From FEN-299 sp963727765 (lineage in GTDB: Bacteria; Acidobacteriota; Vicinamibacteria; Vicinamibacterales; Fen-181): a stretch of 64,000 nt of DNA. The notes under the pieces were generated by a model. The model was not told where the DNA came from. It worked only from the letters and a program-made list of their open reading frames with translations, and did not search any database. Location: the NCBI GenBank assembly GCA_963727765.1, contig CAVSGZ010000008.1, forward strand, positions 372,001-436,000, read 5' to 3'. Positions 9,019-17,503 of the stretch are shown one piece after another (position 1 is the stretch's first letter; each line of letters begins with the position of its first letter). Both the position numbers and the translations under genes were made by a program.

Positions 9019-9035
9019 CTGAAGATTTCCTGAAG
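9019..9035. promoter_or_regulatory. Candidate response-regulator binding site
   Basis: Two direct copies of CTGAAG start exactly 11 bp apart (9019 and 9030). One helical turn between direct half-sites is the usual geometry for OmpR/PhoB-family regulators. The site lies just upstream of the regulator gene that starts at 8979. Binding is inferred from geometry only. Confidence 0.4.
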
Positions 9036-9040
9036 CCCGG

Positions 9041-9221
9041 CTGACGGCCGACGGCTGACGGCCGACGGTCTCCTAGCCTCTCGGCCTCCCGCCCTGAGCC
9101 GGGTCTGAAGACCGCGGCCTACACCCGGTGACACCGCCGTGAGCCGTGAGCCCTGAGCCTTGAGCCTCCTGACCTGAGCCTTGGGCCTCCGGCCTTGAGC
9201 CCGGCCTTGAGCCCGCTGGCC
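9041..9221. repeat. Degenerate period-7 repeat arrays
   Basis: The block at 9041-9069 alternates CTGACGG and CCGACGG. The block at 9137-9221 consists of variants of CCTTGAG (CCGTGAG, CCCTGAG, CCTTGAG, CCTTGGG). Both have a strict seven-base period with point variation, and the two blocks use different heptamers. They resemble the heptanucleotide short tandem repeats described in cyanobacteria, but the sequences here are different. Confidence 0.7.
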
Positions 9222-9405
9222 TTCACCCGACGATTCAGTGTAATCTCTGAGACGCCTGCACGCGTCCCGACCGATGCCGGGAATCCGGCGCCATCTTGGG
9301 TCACTTGTTCGCGGCAGGACCTCAACAAGCGTCGCAACACGTGTGGTTCGATGCGGTTACAGTGCTGAGCTCCGGGCCGGAACGGAGCTTGCTCGAGTCA
9401 GTCGT

Positions 9406-9636
9406 ATGCCAGAAGCCAATCGTCGTGTGCGCGGGGTGGTGGTGATCCACGCGGAACGGTGCAAGGGCTGCGCGCTCTGCGTCGAATTCTGTCCGACCGA
9501 CGTGCTCGCGCTGTCGAGCGCGTTCACATCGAAGGGCTACCACCCGCCGGAGATCGTCAGGCCCGAGGCTTGTTCGGGCTGCGACCTGTGCGGGATGTAC
9601 TGTCCCGATTTCGCGATTTACGGTTATCGCTTATAG
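9406..9636 (+). CDS. korD: 2-oxoacid:ferredoxin oxidoreductase, delta (ferredoxin-like) subunit
   Basis: A 76-residue protein with two [4Fe-4S] motifs, CKGCALCVEFCP and CSGCDLCGMYCP, the compact two-cluster ferredoxin subunit of four-part 2-oxoacid:ferredoxin oxidoreductases. It precedes the alpha, beta and gamma genes. The ATG at 9406 has no clear Shine-Dalgarno. The longer open frame back to 9274 adds an unrelated Arg-rich stretch and is rejected. It passes electrons from the TPP subunit to soluble ferredoxin. Confidence 0.88.
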   Translation: MPEANRRVRGVVVIHAERCKGCALCVEFCPTDVLALSSAFTSKGYHPPEIVRPEACSGCDLCGMYCPDFAIYGYRL

Positions 9637-9640
9637 AGGA

Positions 9641-9690
9641 GGATTCGGGACTCCCGAATCCTGAATCCTGAATCCTGATTCTGATTCCGA
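9641..9690. repeat. GATTCGG/CCTGAAT heptad repeat, inverted
   Basis: GGATTCGGGA is followed by TCCCGAATCC as a near-perfect inverted repeat, then further CCTGAAT heptads. This is the same family as 59813-59884, 60168-60256 and 61506-61575. It fills the korD-korA gap and ends against the GAGGG that serves as korA ribosome-binding site. Confidence 0.7.
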
Positions 9691-9698
9691 GGGTTCAC

Positions 9699-10853
9699 AT
9701 GCATGCCGATCCGGCTGGCGTCCTGACGGGCGCCCACTTTCTCGATGGCGACCACGCGTGCTGCGAGGGCGCGCTCGCGGCGGAATGCCGCTTCGTCGCC
9801 GGCTATCCGATCACGCCGTCCACGGAGGTCGTCGAGCGCATCGCGCAGCGGTTTCCGCAGGTCGGCGGCGTCTTCATCCAGATGGAAGACGAGCTCGCCT
9901 CGTCAATCGCCATCGCGGGCGCGGTCTGGGGCGGCAAGCGCGCGATGACGGTGACCTCGGGCCCCGGCTTCTCGCTGATGATGGAGCACCTCGGCTTCGC
10001 GGTCATGACCGAGACGCCGTGCGTGTTCATCAACGTGCAGCGCGGCGGGCCCTCCACCGGGCTGCCGACGCTGCCGGCGCAGGCCGACATGATGCAGGCG
10101 CGGTGGGGCTCGCACGGCGACTACGAGATCATCGCCGTCTCGCCCAACTCGCCGCAGGAGTGCTTCGACCTGACCATCAAGGCCTTCAACCTGGCCGAAC
10201 AGTACCGGGTGCCGGCACTGGTCATGATGGACGAGTGCGTCGGCCACATGATGGAGCGCGTGGTCATCCCGAAGGCCGAGGAAATCGACATCTACCCGCG
10301 GCGCTTCACCTCGGCCCCGCTCGACGAGTACCTGCCGTTCGCGCCCGAACAGGACATGGTGCCGGCGATGGTGCGGGCCGGCCAGGGGTACCGCTTCCAC
10401 ATGACCGGCCTCACGCACAACGAGAAGGGCTACCCGGACATGACCGTCTCGGGCCAGGCGCGCCTGCTCGGCCGGCTGGTCGACAAGATCAAGAAGAACG
10501 CCGTGGCGCTCACCGACGTGGTCGCCGACCAGGTCGAGGGCGCCGAGGCGGTGGTCGTCTCCTACGGCATCACGTCGCGCGTGGCGATGAAGGCCGTGCA
10601 GATGGTGCGGGCCGGAGGGCGGCGCGTCGGGTCGCTGCGGCTGCGCACGGTCTGGCCGTTCCCCGAGCACGTGATTCGCGACCTCGCCCCGAACGTGCGG
10701 GCGCTGGTCGTGCCCGAGCTGAACCTCGGCCAGATGGTGCGCGAAGTGGAACGCTGCGCGAACGGCACCCGGGTGGTCGGTGTACCGCACGCGGGCGGCA
10801 CGGTGCACGACCCGGCGGTCATTGCCCGGGCGATTACGGAGGCCCTCCGATGA
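9699..10853 (+). CDS. korA: 2-oxoacid:ferredoxin oxidoreductase, alpha subunit
   Basis: 384 residues, matching the unfused alpha subunit (pyrimidine-binding domain) of 2-oxoglutarate-type ferredoxin oxidoreductase. Conserved segments are GYPITPSTEVVE, MEDELASSIAIAGAVWGGKRAMTVTSGPGFSLM and INVQRGGPSTGLPTLPAQADM. With korB, korC and korD it oxidatively decarboxylates a 2-oxoacid with CoA and reduces ferredoxin, or works in reverse to fix CO2. The substrate is most likely 2-oxoglutarate from subunit layout, but closely related enzymes use other 2-oxoacids. ATG with GAGGG seven bases upstream; the stop overlaps the korB start. Confidence 0.9.
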   Translation: MHADPAGVLTGAHFLDGDHACCEGALAAECRFVAGYPITPSTEVVERIAQRFPQVGGVFIQMEDELASSIAIAGAVWGGKRAMTVTSGPGFSLMMEHLGFAVMTETPCVFINVQRGGPSTGLPTLPAQADMMQARWGSHGDYEIIAVSPNSPQECFDLTIKAFNLAEQYRVPALVMMDECVGHMMERVVIPKAEEIDIYPRRFTSAPLDEYLPFAPEQDMVPAMVRAGQGYRFHMTGLTHNEKGYPDMTVSGQARLLGRLVDKIKKNAVALTDVVADQVEGAEAVVVSYGITSRVAMKAVQMVRAGGRRVGSLRLRTVWPFPEHVIRDLAPNVRALVVPELNLGQMVREVERCANGTRVVGVPHAGGTVHDPAVIARAITEALR

Positions 10854-11695
10854 GCGTGGAAAACCCTGTTGAACGATATCTTCGCGTCGACCGCATGCCG
10901 CACATCTGGTGCCCGGGCTGCGGCATCGGAACCACGGTGAACTGCTTCACCCGCGCCATCGACGAGAGCGGCATCCCCATGGATCGTCTCGCGGTGGTCT
11001 CCGGGATCGGCTGCACGGGCCGTGTCGCCGGCTACATGCACGTCGACTCGTTCCACACGACCCACGGCCGCGCCATCCCGTTCGCGACGGGGCTGAAGCT
11101 GGCCGCGCCCGACATGAAGGTGGTCGTCTACTCCGGCGACGGCGACCTGTTCGCCATCGGCGGCAACCACTTCATCCATGCCGCCCGGCGCAACCTCGAC
11201 ATGACGGTCATCTGCGTCAACAACCTGACCTACGGCATGACCGGCGGCCAGTTGACGCCGACGACGCCCGAGGAGGCGATTGCCTCGACGTCGCCGTACG
11301 GGAACTTCGAGCACCCGTTCAACCTGCCGTACCTGGCCGAGTCGTGCGGCGCGGTGTACGTCGCGCGGTGGACGACCTACCACGTCACGCAGATGAAGAA
11401 GGCGATGAAGGAGGCCCTGCTCAAGAAGGGCTTCTCCTTCGTCGAGGTCATCTCGCCGTGCCCGACGCTCTACGGGCGGCGGAACCGGATCGGCGATTCG
11501 CTCGACGAGATGAAGACCTACAAGACGCGCAGCCAGATCAAGAACGGCGCCGACACCAAGGACGTGGACCTCGGCATGGGCGGCCCGATCGTCGTCGGCA
11601 AGTTCGTCGACCGCGAGCGGACGACCTACCAGGACGCGATGGAAGCCTTCTATACGCGCAAGCTGGGCGACCGGTACGCGCGGGCGAGTCACTAA
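10850..11695 (+). CDS. korB: 2-oxoacid:ferredoxin oxidoreductase, beta (TPP) subunit
   Basis: 281 residues from an ATG that overlaps the korA stop (ATGA). CPGCGIGT near residue 21, a Cys in GIGCTGR and another in SPCPTLYGRRN supply the four ligands of the catalytic [4Fe-4S] cluster. The segment GDGDLFAIGGNHFIHAARRN is the thiamine-diphosphate/Mg motif. A longer frame back to 9758 merely reads korA out of frame. It works with korA and korC in the cytoplasm. Confidence 0.92.
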   Translation: MSVENPVERYLRVDRMPHIWCPGCGIGTTVNCFTRAIDESGIPMDRLAVVSGIGCTGRVAGYMHVDSFHTTHGRAIPFATGLKLAAPDMKVVVYSGDGDLFAIGGNHFIHAARRNLDMTVICVNNLTYGMTGGQLTPTTPEEAIASTSPYGNFEHPFNLPYLAESCGAVYVARWTTYHVTQMKKAMKEALLKKGFSFVEVISPCPTLYGRRNRIGDSLDEMKTYKTRSQIKNGADTKDVDLGMGGPIVVGKFVDRERTTYQDAMEAFYTRKLGDRYARASH

Positions 11696-12259
11696 ATGGC
11701 GCAGACGCAAATTCGCATCGGGGGATTCGGCGGCCAGGGCGTCATCCTGAGCGGCATCATCATCGGCCGGGCGGCCGCGATTCACGGCGGACTCCACGCC
11801 ACGCTCATCCAGAGCTTCGGCCCCGAAGCCCGAGGCAGCTCGTCGAGCGCGGAGCTGATCGTGGCCGACGAACCGATCCTCTATCCGTACGTGAAGGAAC
11901 TCGACATGCTGGTCGTCCTCTCGCAGGACGCCTACGCGCGGTTCACGCCAGCGCTCAAGAAGGGCGGCCTGCTCGTCACCGAGGCCGACCTGGTCAACCT
12001 GACGCTGCCGGTGCCGGTGGCCAAGCACTTCGTCGTGCCCGCGACGCGGCTCGCGGAGGAGATCGGCCGGAAGATCGTCCTCAACATCATCACCGTCGGC
12101 TTCTTCGGCGCCGTCAGCCAGCTCATCCCGCTCGAGGCGCTCGAGCAGGCCGTGAAGGAATCGGTCCCGTCGGGCACGCTGGACCTGAACCTGCGGGCGT
12201 TCCGCAAGGGGTACGAGGCCGGGCTCGCGGCGCTCGCCGAGGCCAAGGCCACCGTCTAG
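11696..12259 (+). CDS. korC: 2-oxoacid:ferredoxin oxidoreductase, gamma subunit
   Basis: 187 residues starting immediately after the korB stop (TAA then ATG). It opens with the family signature IRIGGFGGQGVILSG and continues with QSFGPEARGSSSSAELIV, the CoA-binding gamma domain. It completes the four-gene kor set. The end is followed by a 38 bp gap to holB, so holB may be co-transcribed. Confidence 0.92.
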   Translation: MAQTQIRIGGFGGQGVILSGIIIGRAAAIHGGLHATLIQSFGPEARGSSSSAELIVADEPILYPYVKELDMLVVLSQDAYARFTPALKKGGLLVTEADLVNLTLPVPVAKHFVVPATRLAEEIGRKIVLNIITVGFFGAVSQLIPLEALEQAVKESVPSGTLDLNLRAFRKGYEAGLAALAEAKATV

Positions 12260-12297
12260 GGGAATCGCGCGCTCGCACAATGTGGTGATGGAGTCCG

Positions 12298-13296
12298 ATG
12301 CCGTTCTCCGAGGTGTACGGCCACGCGCGTCCGCTCGGGCTGCTGGCCCAGGCCCTCGGCCGCGGCAGCCTGCCGCCGAGCCTCCTCTTCTGCGGGCCCG
12401 ACGGAGTCGGCAAGCGGCTCGCCGCGCTGGCGGTGGCCCAGGCGCTGAACTGCCTGTCGCCGGCCGGGTCCGACGCCTGCGGCCGCTGCGCCGCCTGCCG
12501 GCGGATCGCCACGGGCCGGCATCCTGACGTGCTGGTCGAGGAGCCGTCGGAGACCGGCCAGATCAGGATCGAACCGGTCCGCGCGCTGATCACCGCCGCG
12601 GCGTACCGCCCGTTCGAGGGACGGCGCCGGGTCATCATCATCGACAACGCGGAGGGGCTGAACGACGACTCCCAGGACGCCCTGCTCAAGAGCCTCGAAG
12701 AGCCGGGTCCGTCCTCGGTCTTCGTCCTGGTGACCTCGAAGCCCGAGACCTTGCGGCCGACCGTGCGCTCGCGCTGCGCCCGGGTGATCTTCGGACGCCT
12801 GTCGGCCGACGAGGTGGCGCGGGCGCTCGTCGAGCGCCATCACTACACGCGCGACGAGGCTCACGCGATCGCCGCCATCGCGGACGGGAGCCTGGGACGG
12901 GCGCTCGCGGCCGGATCCGCGGGATATCTCGAAGCGCGTGCCGCCGCCCTGGCCGCGCTCCGGACGGCCTCGACCGGCGCATCGCCGAAGGCCCTGCTGC
13001 AGGCCGGGGCAGGGCTGCTGCCGGGCAAGTCGACGGCCGCGGCGGACCGGGAGGCGCTCTCCGCGCGCATCATCGTGCTCAGCTCGCTGCTCCGCGACAT
13101 CGCGCTCGTTTCGCAGGGCGGAGGCGCCGGCCAGTTGGCCAACGGCGACCTGATCGCCGAGATCGGCGAGATGGCGCCGGCATTCGACGTCGATCGGGTG
13201 CTCAGGGGGTACGCCGCCACGGATCGGGCGCTGGCCGCGATCGACCGGAACGCGAACGTGAAGCTGGTCGCCGCTTGGCTGGCGGTGAGGTTGTAG
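12298..13296 (+). CDS. holB: DNA polymerase III delta' subunit (clamp loader)
   Basis: 332 residues. Walker A GPDGVGKR is near residue 33, and a zinc-binding set of Cys at about 52, 61, 64 and 67 is typical of clamp-loader AAA+ proteins. Walker B RRVIIIDNAE and the DALLKSLEEP sensor region follow. The C-terminal part is the variable oligomerisation domain. It is a stator of the clamp-loader complex that loads the beta clamp at replication forks. GGAG lies five bases before the ATG. The ricT gene follows after 9 bp, a pairing also common in Firmicutes. Confidence 0.88.
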   Translation: MPFSEVYGHARPLGLLAQALGRGSLPPSLLFCGPDGVGKRLAALAVAQALNCLSPAGSDACGRCAACRRIATGRHPDVLVEEPSETGQIRIEPVRALITAAAYRPFEGRRRVIIIDNAEGLNDDSQDALLKSLEEPGPSSVFVLVTSKPETLRPTVRSRCARVIFGRLSADEVARALVERHHYTRDEAHAIAAIADGSLGRALAAGSAGYLEARAAALAALRTASTGASPKALLQAGAGLLPGKSTAAADREALSARIIVLSSLLRDIALVSQGGGAGQLANGDLIAEIGEMAPAFDVDRVLRGYAATDRALAAIDRNANVKLVAAWLAVRL

Positions 13297-13305
13297 CAGG
13301 ACGGC

Positions 13306-14040
13306 ATGAACGCTCGACAGGACGACACGATCGTGCTCGTGACGCTGGGCTGCAGCGGCAGGCCGCAGGCCTGCGCCGTCGCCCGGAGCGTCGTGGAGAA
13401 GTCGCTCCGCCGGGGCATGCCGGTCGTCGTCGAGACCGAGACCGGCCTCGCGTTCGGCCGCGTCGAGGGATTCCCGCCCTCCGCCGACGGCGAACACAGT
13501 CCGCGGCCGGCTCCCTGCATGCGCCTGCTGCGTGCGGCCGCCGAGGACGACTGCGCGATCCGCCGGCGGCAGCAGGCGAGGGAGCGCGAGGCGTTCCGCA
13601 TCGGCCTCCTCAAGATCCGCGAGCGCGGCCTCGCCATGAAGCTGACGCGGGTCGAGCAGCTCTTCGACGGATCGCGTCTCGTGTTCTACTTCACGGCCGA
13701 GGGGCGGGTGGACTTCAGGGATCTGGTCCGCGAACTGGCCGCGGAGTTCCGCACGCGCATCGAAATGCGGCAGATCGGCGTGCGCGACGAAGCGCGCATG
13801 ATCGGCGGCTACGGGTCATGCGGCCGGCAGCTCTGCTGCAGCGCGTGGCTGCAGTCGTTCGAGCCGGTGTCGATCAAGATGGCCAAGCAGCAGGATCTCA
13901 GTCTGAACCCGTCCAAGCTGTCCGGGCTGTGCGGCCGGCTGAAGTGCTGCCTCCGCTACGAGCTGCCCGAGGGCAAGCTGCCGCGGAAGTCCGGAGCCCG
14001 CGACGAGACGCCGGACGAACACGACAACCGGCCGGAATAG
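13306..14040 (+). CDS. ricT: PSP1-domain protein, RicT/YaaT family
   Basis: 244 residues with the PSP1 core MKLTRVEQLFDGSRLVFYF and RIEMRQIGVRDEARMIGGYG, and Cys pairs in CGRQLCC and CGRLKCCLRYE that could hold an Fe-S cluster. In Bacillus the homologue belongs to the RicAFT (Y-complex) that binds Fe-S clusters and assists RNase Y maturation of mRNAs. Partners RicA and RicF are not seen in this window. AGGA lies upstream of the ATG. The symbol rests on family resemblance; function in this organism is inferred. Confidence 0.85.
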   Translation: MNARQDDTIVLVTLGCSGRPQACAVARSVVEKSLRRGMPVVVETETGLAFGRVEGFPPSADGEHSPRPAPCMRLLRAAAEDDCAIRRRQQAREREAFRIGLLKIRERGLAMKLTRVEQLFDGSRLVFYFTAEGRVDFRDLVRELAAEFRTRIEMRQIGVRDEARMIGGYGSCGRQLCCSAWLQSFEPVSIKMAKQQDLSLNPSKLSGLCGRLKCCLRYELPEGKLPRKSGARDETPDEHDNRPE

Positions 14041-14051
14041 CCACCACGCCC

Positions 14052-14930
14052 ATGCCGCTGCCCCGCGTCGCACTCACCGTCGGCGACCCGGCCGGCGTCG
14101 GGCCCGAGCTGGTCGACAAGGCCATTCGGGACCCGCACGTGCTGGCCGAGTGCGAGCCGGTCGTCTACGGCCCGCCCGACCTGCGGCGCTTCGTGCCAGG
14201 CGTGCTGTCTGCCGACGCGGGCCGCGCCGCCTACGACGCGCTCGTCCGCGCGGTCGACGCCGCGCGCGCGGGCCGGGTGCAGGCCATCGCCACAGCCCCG
14301 ATCAACAAGGAGGCCTGGGCGCTGGCCGGCCTGCCGTGGCGCGGCCACACCGAGCTGCTGGCGCACCTGACCGGGGCGCCGCGCGTCGCCATGATGTTCT
14401 ACTCGCGCCACTTGAGGGTGGTTCTGGCCACCGTCCACGTGGCGCTGGCCGACGTGCCGCGGCTGCTGACGTCGGAACACCTCGTCGAGATCATCCGGCT
14501 GACGGCACGCGAACTGCCGCGCTTCGGGTTCCCCAGTCCCCGGCTGGCGCTGGCCGGCCTGAACCCGCACGCCGGCGAGCACGGCGTCATCGGGCGCGAG
14601 GACGACGAGACGCTGCGGCCCGCGGTGGAGCAATGCCGCGCGGAAGGCATCGCGATCGACGGCCCGTTCCCGGCCGACACGCTGTTTGTCCGCGCCGTGC
14701 GCGGGGAGTTCGACGCGGTGGTGGCCTGCTATCACGACCAGGGGCTGGTCCCGATCAAGCTGGTGGCCTTCGGGCACGCCGTCAACGTGACGCTCGGCCT
14801 CCCGATCATCAGGACGTCGGTCGACCACGGGACGGCCTTCGACATCGCCGGCAAGGGCGTGGCCGATCCGGCCAGCCTGATCGAAGCCGTGAGACTGGCG
14901 GCGAAGCTGGCTGCCGCACGGCACGCGTGA
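14052..14930 (+). CDS. pdxA: 4-hydroxythreonine-4-phosphate dehydrogenase (pyridoxal phosphate synthesis)
   Basis: 292 residues; typical PdxA is about 320-335, so it is slightly short but keeps the active-site segments. These are GDPAGVGPEL at the start, ATAPINKEAW, GHTELLAHLTG (metal-ligand His), NPHAGEHG, YHDQGLVPIK and SVDHGTAFDIAGKG. It oxidises 4-phosphohydroxythreonine in the DXP-dependent vitamin B6 route, NAD- and metal-dependent, in the cytoplasm. It starts 11 bp after ricT and ends 16 bp before smpB. Confidence 0.9.
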   Translation: MPLPRVALTVGDPAGVGPELVDKAIRDPHVLAECEPVVYGPPDLRRFVPGVLSADAGRAAYDALVRAVDAARAGRVQAIATAPINKEAWALAGLPWRGHTELLAHLTGAPRVAMMFYSRHLRVVLATVHVALADVPRLLTSEHLVEIIRLTARELPRFGFPSPRLALAGLNPHAGEHGVIGREDDETLRPAVEQCRAEGIAIDGPFPADTLFVRAVRGEFDAVVACYHDQGLVPIKLVAFGHAVNVTLGLPIIRTSVDHGTAFDIAGKGVADPASLIEAVRLAAKLAAARHA

Positions 14931-14946
14931 ACGGGACGGAACCGAC

Positions 14947-15426
14947 ATGGCCGAGAAGACCGAGCGCCAGAAGGCGGAGAAGAACGTCGCCGAGAACCGG
15001 AAGGCGTTCCACGACTACGACATCCTCGAGACGTTCGAGGCCGGCGTGGCGCTGCTCGGCACCGAAGTCAAGGCGATCCGCGAGGGGCGCGTCAACCTGC
15101 GGGACAGCTACGGCCGCGTCGAGGCCGGCCAGGTGTTCGTCCTCAACGTGCACATCAGCCCGTACAGCCACCGCGGGTATGCGGACCACGAGCCGCTGCG
15201 TCGCCGCAAGCTGCTACTGCACCGGCAGGAGATCAGGAAGCTGGTCGGCAAGACGACCGAGCGGGGCATGACGCTGGTGCCGCTGCGGATGTACTTCAAG
15301 AACGGCCGCGTGAAGCTGGCCCTCGGGCTGGCGAAAGGCAAGAAGGAATACGACCGGCGCGAGACGATCAAGCGCCGCGAGATCGACCGGGAGACTCGCG
15401 CGGCCGTCAAGGAACGGCAGCGCTAG
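14947..15426 (+). CDS. smpB: SsrA-binding protein SmpB
   Basis: 159 residues with the SmpB core: ENRKAFHDYDILETFEAGV, LLGTEVKAIREGRVNLRDSY, LNVHISPYSHRG and the basic tail KEYDRRETIKRREIDRE. It binds tmRNA and delivers it to stalled ribosomes. The tmRNA gene itself is not present nearby. The gene converges on the fibronectin-III protein with only 15 bp between stops, and no intrinsic terminator is visible there. Confidence 0.96.
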   Translation: MAEKTERQKAEKNVAENRKAFHDYDILETFEAGVALLGTEVKAIREGRVNLRDSYGRVEAGQVFVLNVHISPYSHRGYADHEPLRRRKLLLHRQEIRKLVGKTTERGMTLVPLRMYFKNGRVKLALGLAKGKKEYDRRETIKRREIDRETRAAVKERQR

Positions 15427-15441
15427 CGTGGTGACCGCCGC

Positions 15442-17283
15442 TCACTTGGACTGAGTCTGCGAGCCGGCTTTCTGCTTCGATGCCGCCGTCGCGGCCTTCA
15501 CGGCCGGCGCGTTCGGCAGCGGCTCGGCGGCGTGGATGAGCGCGCCGGTCTCGTTCGTGCCGGCAATCCACACCTTCCCCTCGCCGTCCCAGTAGATCGA
15601 CCGTTCCACCGCGAACGGGACCCCGTTGGTCGATTCGACCACGGTGCCGAACTGCTCGCCCCACTGCAGCGGGAACTCGGTGGAACTGAGCGTCAGCCTC
15701 GAGTTGGCCTTGACGGTGGCCTGCACGCTGAGGGGCGCCAGGCCGTTGTCGCGCAGGAGCGTCAGCGTCACCGCGGCGTCCTGGCCGTTCGGGTTCGCGA
15801 ACAGGAAGCGGCTGACGACGTTGTGCGCGCCGCCGGTCTCGCCCTCGGAGAGCACCCACTTGGTGCCCAGCGACGGCATGCCCGCGCTGTTGTGGCCCTC
15901 GTACCACTGGCCCCACTGGCCGGGCCAATACATCGACCGCTCGGCCACGATCGGCAGCGTCGATGTGACGGTCGCCGCCACCTCGGTGTTCTCGAGGCCG
16001 GGGACGTCGTTGACCACCACCGTCAGTCGGCTGGTGGGCGCGAGGGGATAGGTCTTGGTGACGCTGGCCCCGGCGGGAGTCAAATACCGGACGGTCGCGG
16101 TGGTGGGGGCGGCGTTCGGGTTCGCGAGCAGCAGGTACTCGGCGAACGTGTCCCCGGTCTGCCCCTCGGCCAGGTACCATTTCGTGGACGGCGCTTCGAC
16201 GCCCGGCGATTCGTGAGCGCCCTTCAAGGCCGTGTCCGTCGTGCTGAAGTACATCGACCGCTCGGCCGCGATCGGCGCGGTCGCTCGAACGGACATGCCG
16301 AACGAGGTCTGGCCCAGCCCGGGGACGCTGTTCAGGTAGATGGACTGGCGACTGTCGGCAGGCAGGGTATAGCTCGCCTGCAGGGCCTGACCGCCGGCGG
16401 GCAGGAAGGTGACCGTGGCGTTGACGTCGACCGAGTTGGGATTGACCAGCAGCAGGTACGTGTCGAACACCGTCGTGTCGCCTTCGGCGAAGTACCAGGT
16501 GGTCTGCGCGCTCTCGACGGCCTTGCCTGCGTGCGCCGAGTCCAGCATCTCGGGGCCGCCCCAGGTGACCGTGCGCTCGACCAGTACGCCCCCGCGCTCG
16601 GTCGTGACCTCGGCGCCCACCGCCACGTCCTGAAGCCCCGCGATGTCGTTCACGATGATCGTCTGCCGGCTCTGGGCGGGGACGCTGTACTGCTGCACGA
16701 TCGGCGTGCCGCCCTGCGGCAGGAACCGGATGGTGATCTCGGCGGGATCGGTCCCAGGGTTGGTCAGCGCCAGGCGCGTCCTGAAGTTCCCGGTCAGTCC
16801 TTCGGCGAGCAGCCAGGTGTTGGAGATGAACGGGTCGGTTCCGTTCAGGAACTCGTCCATGTTGCTCACGCCATCGCCGTCCGGGTCAGCGCTCATGTCG
16901 GTGATGCCGAACCGGGCCTTCCACTGGTCGAGCGTCTCGCCCGAGGGCGAAGTGAGCGGGACCTCGGCGCTGACCTCCTGCGACACCGGGCTGCTCATCC
17001 CGTCGGAATTGATCGCTCGGACGGCGACGAAATAGGTCTGGCCCGCCTTCAGGTTGGTCAGCGTGGCGGTGGTGACATTGCCCACCTGCCGGGTGAACGT
17101 GTAGACGCCGGACTGCGTGCCGTAAAGCACCACGTAGCCGACGACGTCAGACTCGGGATTGGCGTTCCAGCCAATCGTGACAGAGCCCGCGCACAGCATC
17201 GTCGGGGTCAGGACGATCGCGGATATCAAGGCCAGAAGGCAGGCGAATCTGCGCACGGCGGCTCCCGTTCGGTGGGTCGACAC
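15442..17283 (-). CDS. Secreted fibronectin-III protein with four surface-type repeats
   Basis: 613 residues. Signal peptide (FACLLALISAIVLTPTMLCA), one fibronectin type III domain at about 32-110, a short Ca-binding segment DPDGDGVSNMDEF near 142, then four repeats of about 105-115 residues. Each repeat has a W-x-(L/F)-(A/S)-E-G opening, a (L/A)-x-N-P core, a tract such as TPAGASVTKTY, and an ending (V/A)-E-R-(S/T) plus an aromatic. The tail is Ala/Lys/Gln rich. The repeats resemble modules common in secreted proteins of Acidobacteriota and Actinobacteria and have no assigned activity. An extracellular or cell-surface adhesive role is inferred. It stands alone, convergent with smpB and divergent from the sugar genes. 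Confidence 0.85.
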   Translation of the reverse strand: MSTHRTGAAVRRFACLLALISAIVLTPTMLCAGSVTIGWNANPESDVVGYVVLYGTQSGVYTFTRQVGNVTTATLTNLKAGQTYFVAVRAINSDGMSSPVSQEVSAEVPLTSPSGETLDQWKARFGITDMSADPDGDGVSNMDEFLNGTDPFISNTWLLAEGLTGNFRTRLALTNPGTDPAEITIRFLPQGGTPIVQQYSVPAQSRQTIIVNDIAGLQDVAVGAEVTTERGGVLVERTVTWGGPEMLDSAHAGKAVESAQTTWYFAEGDTTVFDTYLLLVNPNSVDVNATVTFLPAGGQALQASYTLPADSRQSIYLNSVPGLGQTSFGMSVRATAPIAAERSMYFSTTDTALKGAHESPGVEAPSTKWYLAEGQTGDTFAEYLLLANPNAAPTTATVRYLTPAGASVTKTYPLAPTSRLTVVVNDVPGLENTEVAATVTSTLPIVAERSMYWPGQWGQWYEGHNSAGMPSLGTKWVLSEGETGGAHNVVSRFLFANPNGQDAAVTLTLLRDNGLAPLSVQATVKANSRLTLSSTEFPLQWGEQFGTVVESTNGVPFAVERSIYWDGEGKVWIAGTNETGALIHAAEPLPNAPAVKAATAASKQKAGSQTQSK

Positions 17284-17465
17284 GCTGTCTGCAGGGGCAA
17301 GGGCAGTGCCACCGGGGACCGGGAGAGAGCCAGGCAGAAAGACGCGTGGTTTTGGCCAATTCCGACAAGGCAGCGCCGCCGCCGCACGTGGGGGACCTTC
17401 AGCGGATTACGAATTGGTAATCAGGATCCAGTGATCGTGGGAGGCGAGGCGGCCCTCGGGGGGTT

Positions 17466-17495
17466 TTGGCGAACGGGAGGCGAGGGGTGTACCAT
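17466..17495 (+). promoter_or_regulatory. Possible sigma70 promoter of aminotransferase gene
   Basis: TTGGCG and TACCAT are spaced 18 bp, each matching four of six consensus bases. The predicted start of transcription is about two bases before the ATG at 17504, which would make the mRNA leaderless or nearly so. Confidence 0.3.
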
Positions 17496-17503
17496 TTCCG
17501 CCC

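Larger units (their letters stand above)
8980..9405. other. Gene-free spacer between divergent operons
   Basis: This 426 bp spacer separates the leftward two-component/efflux operon from the rightward kor operon. It contains the candidate operator at 9019-9035, two blocks of period-7 repeats (9041-9069 and 9137-9221), and a 7-bp-stem hairpin at 9368-9389 close to korD. No convincing coding frame or RNA gene is visible. No strong -35/-10 pair was found for either direction, so the promoters here remain unplaced. Confidence 0.7.

Noticed and set aside
9041..9221. CRISPR array
   Set aside because: Repeat units are seven bases with no spacers, and no cas genes are present.
9758..11695. 645-residue frame apparently fusing kor alpha and beta
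   Set aside because: The first 364 residues are korA read in the wrong frame. The ATGA overlap at 10850 is the real junction.
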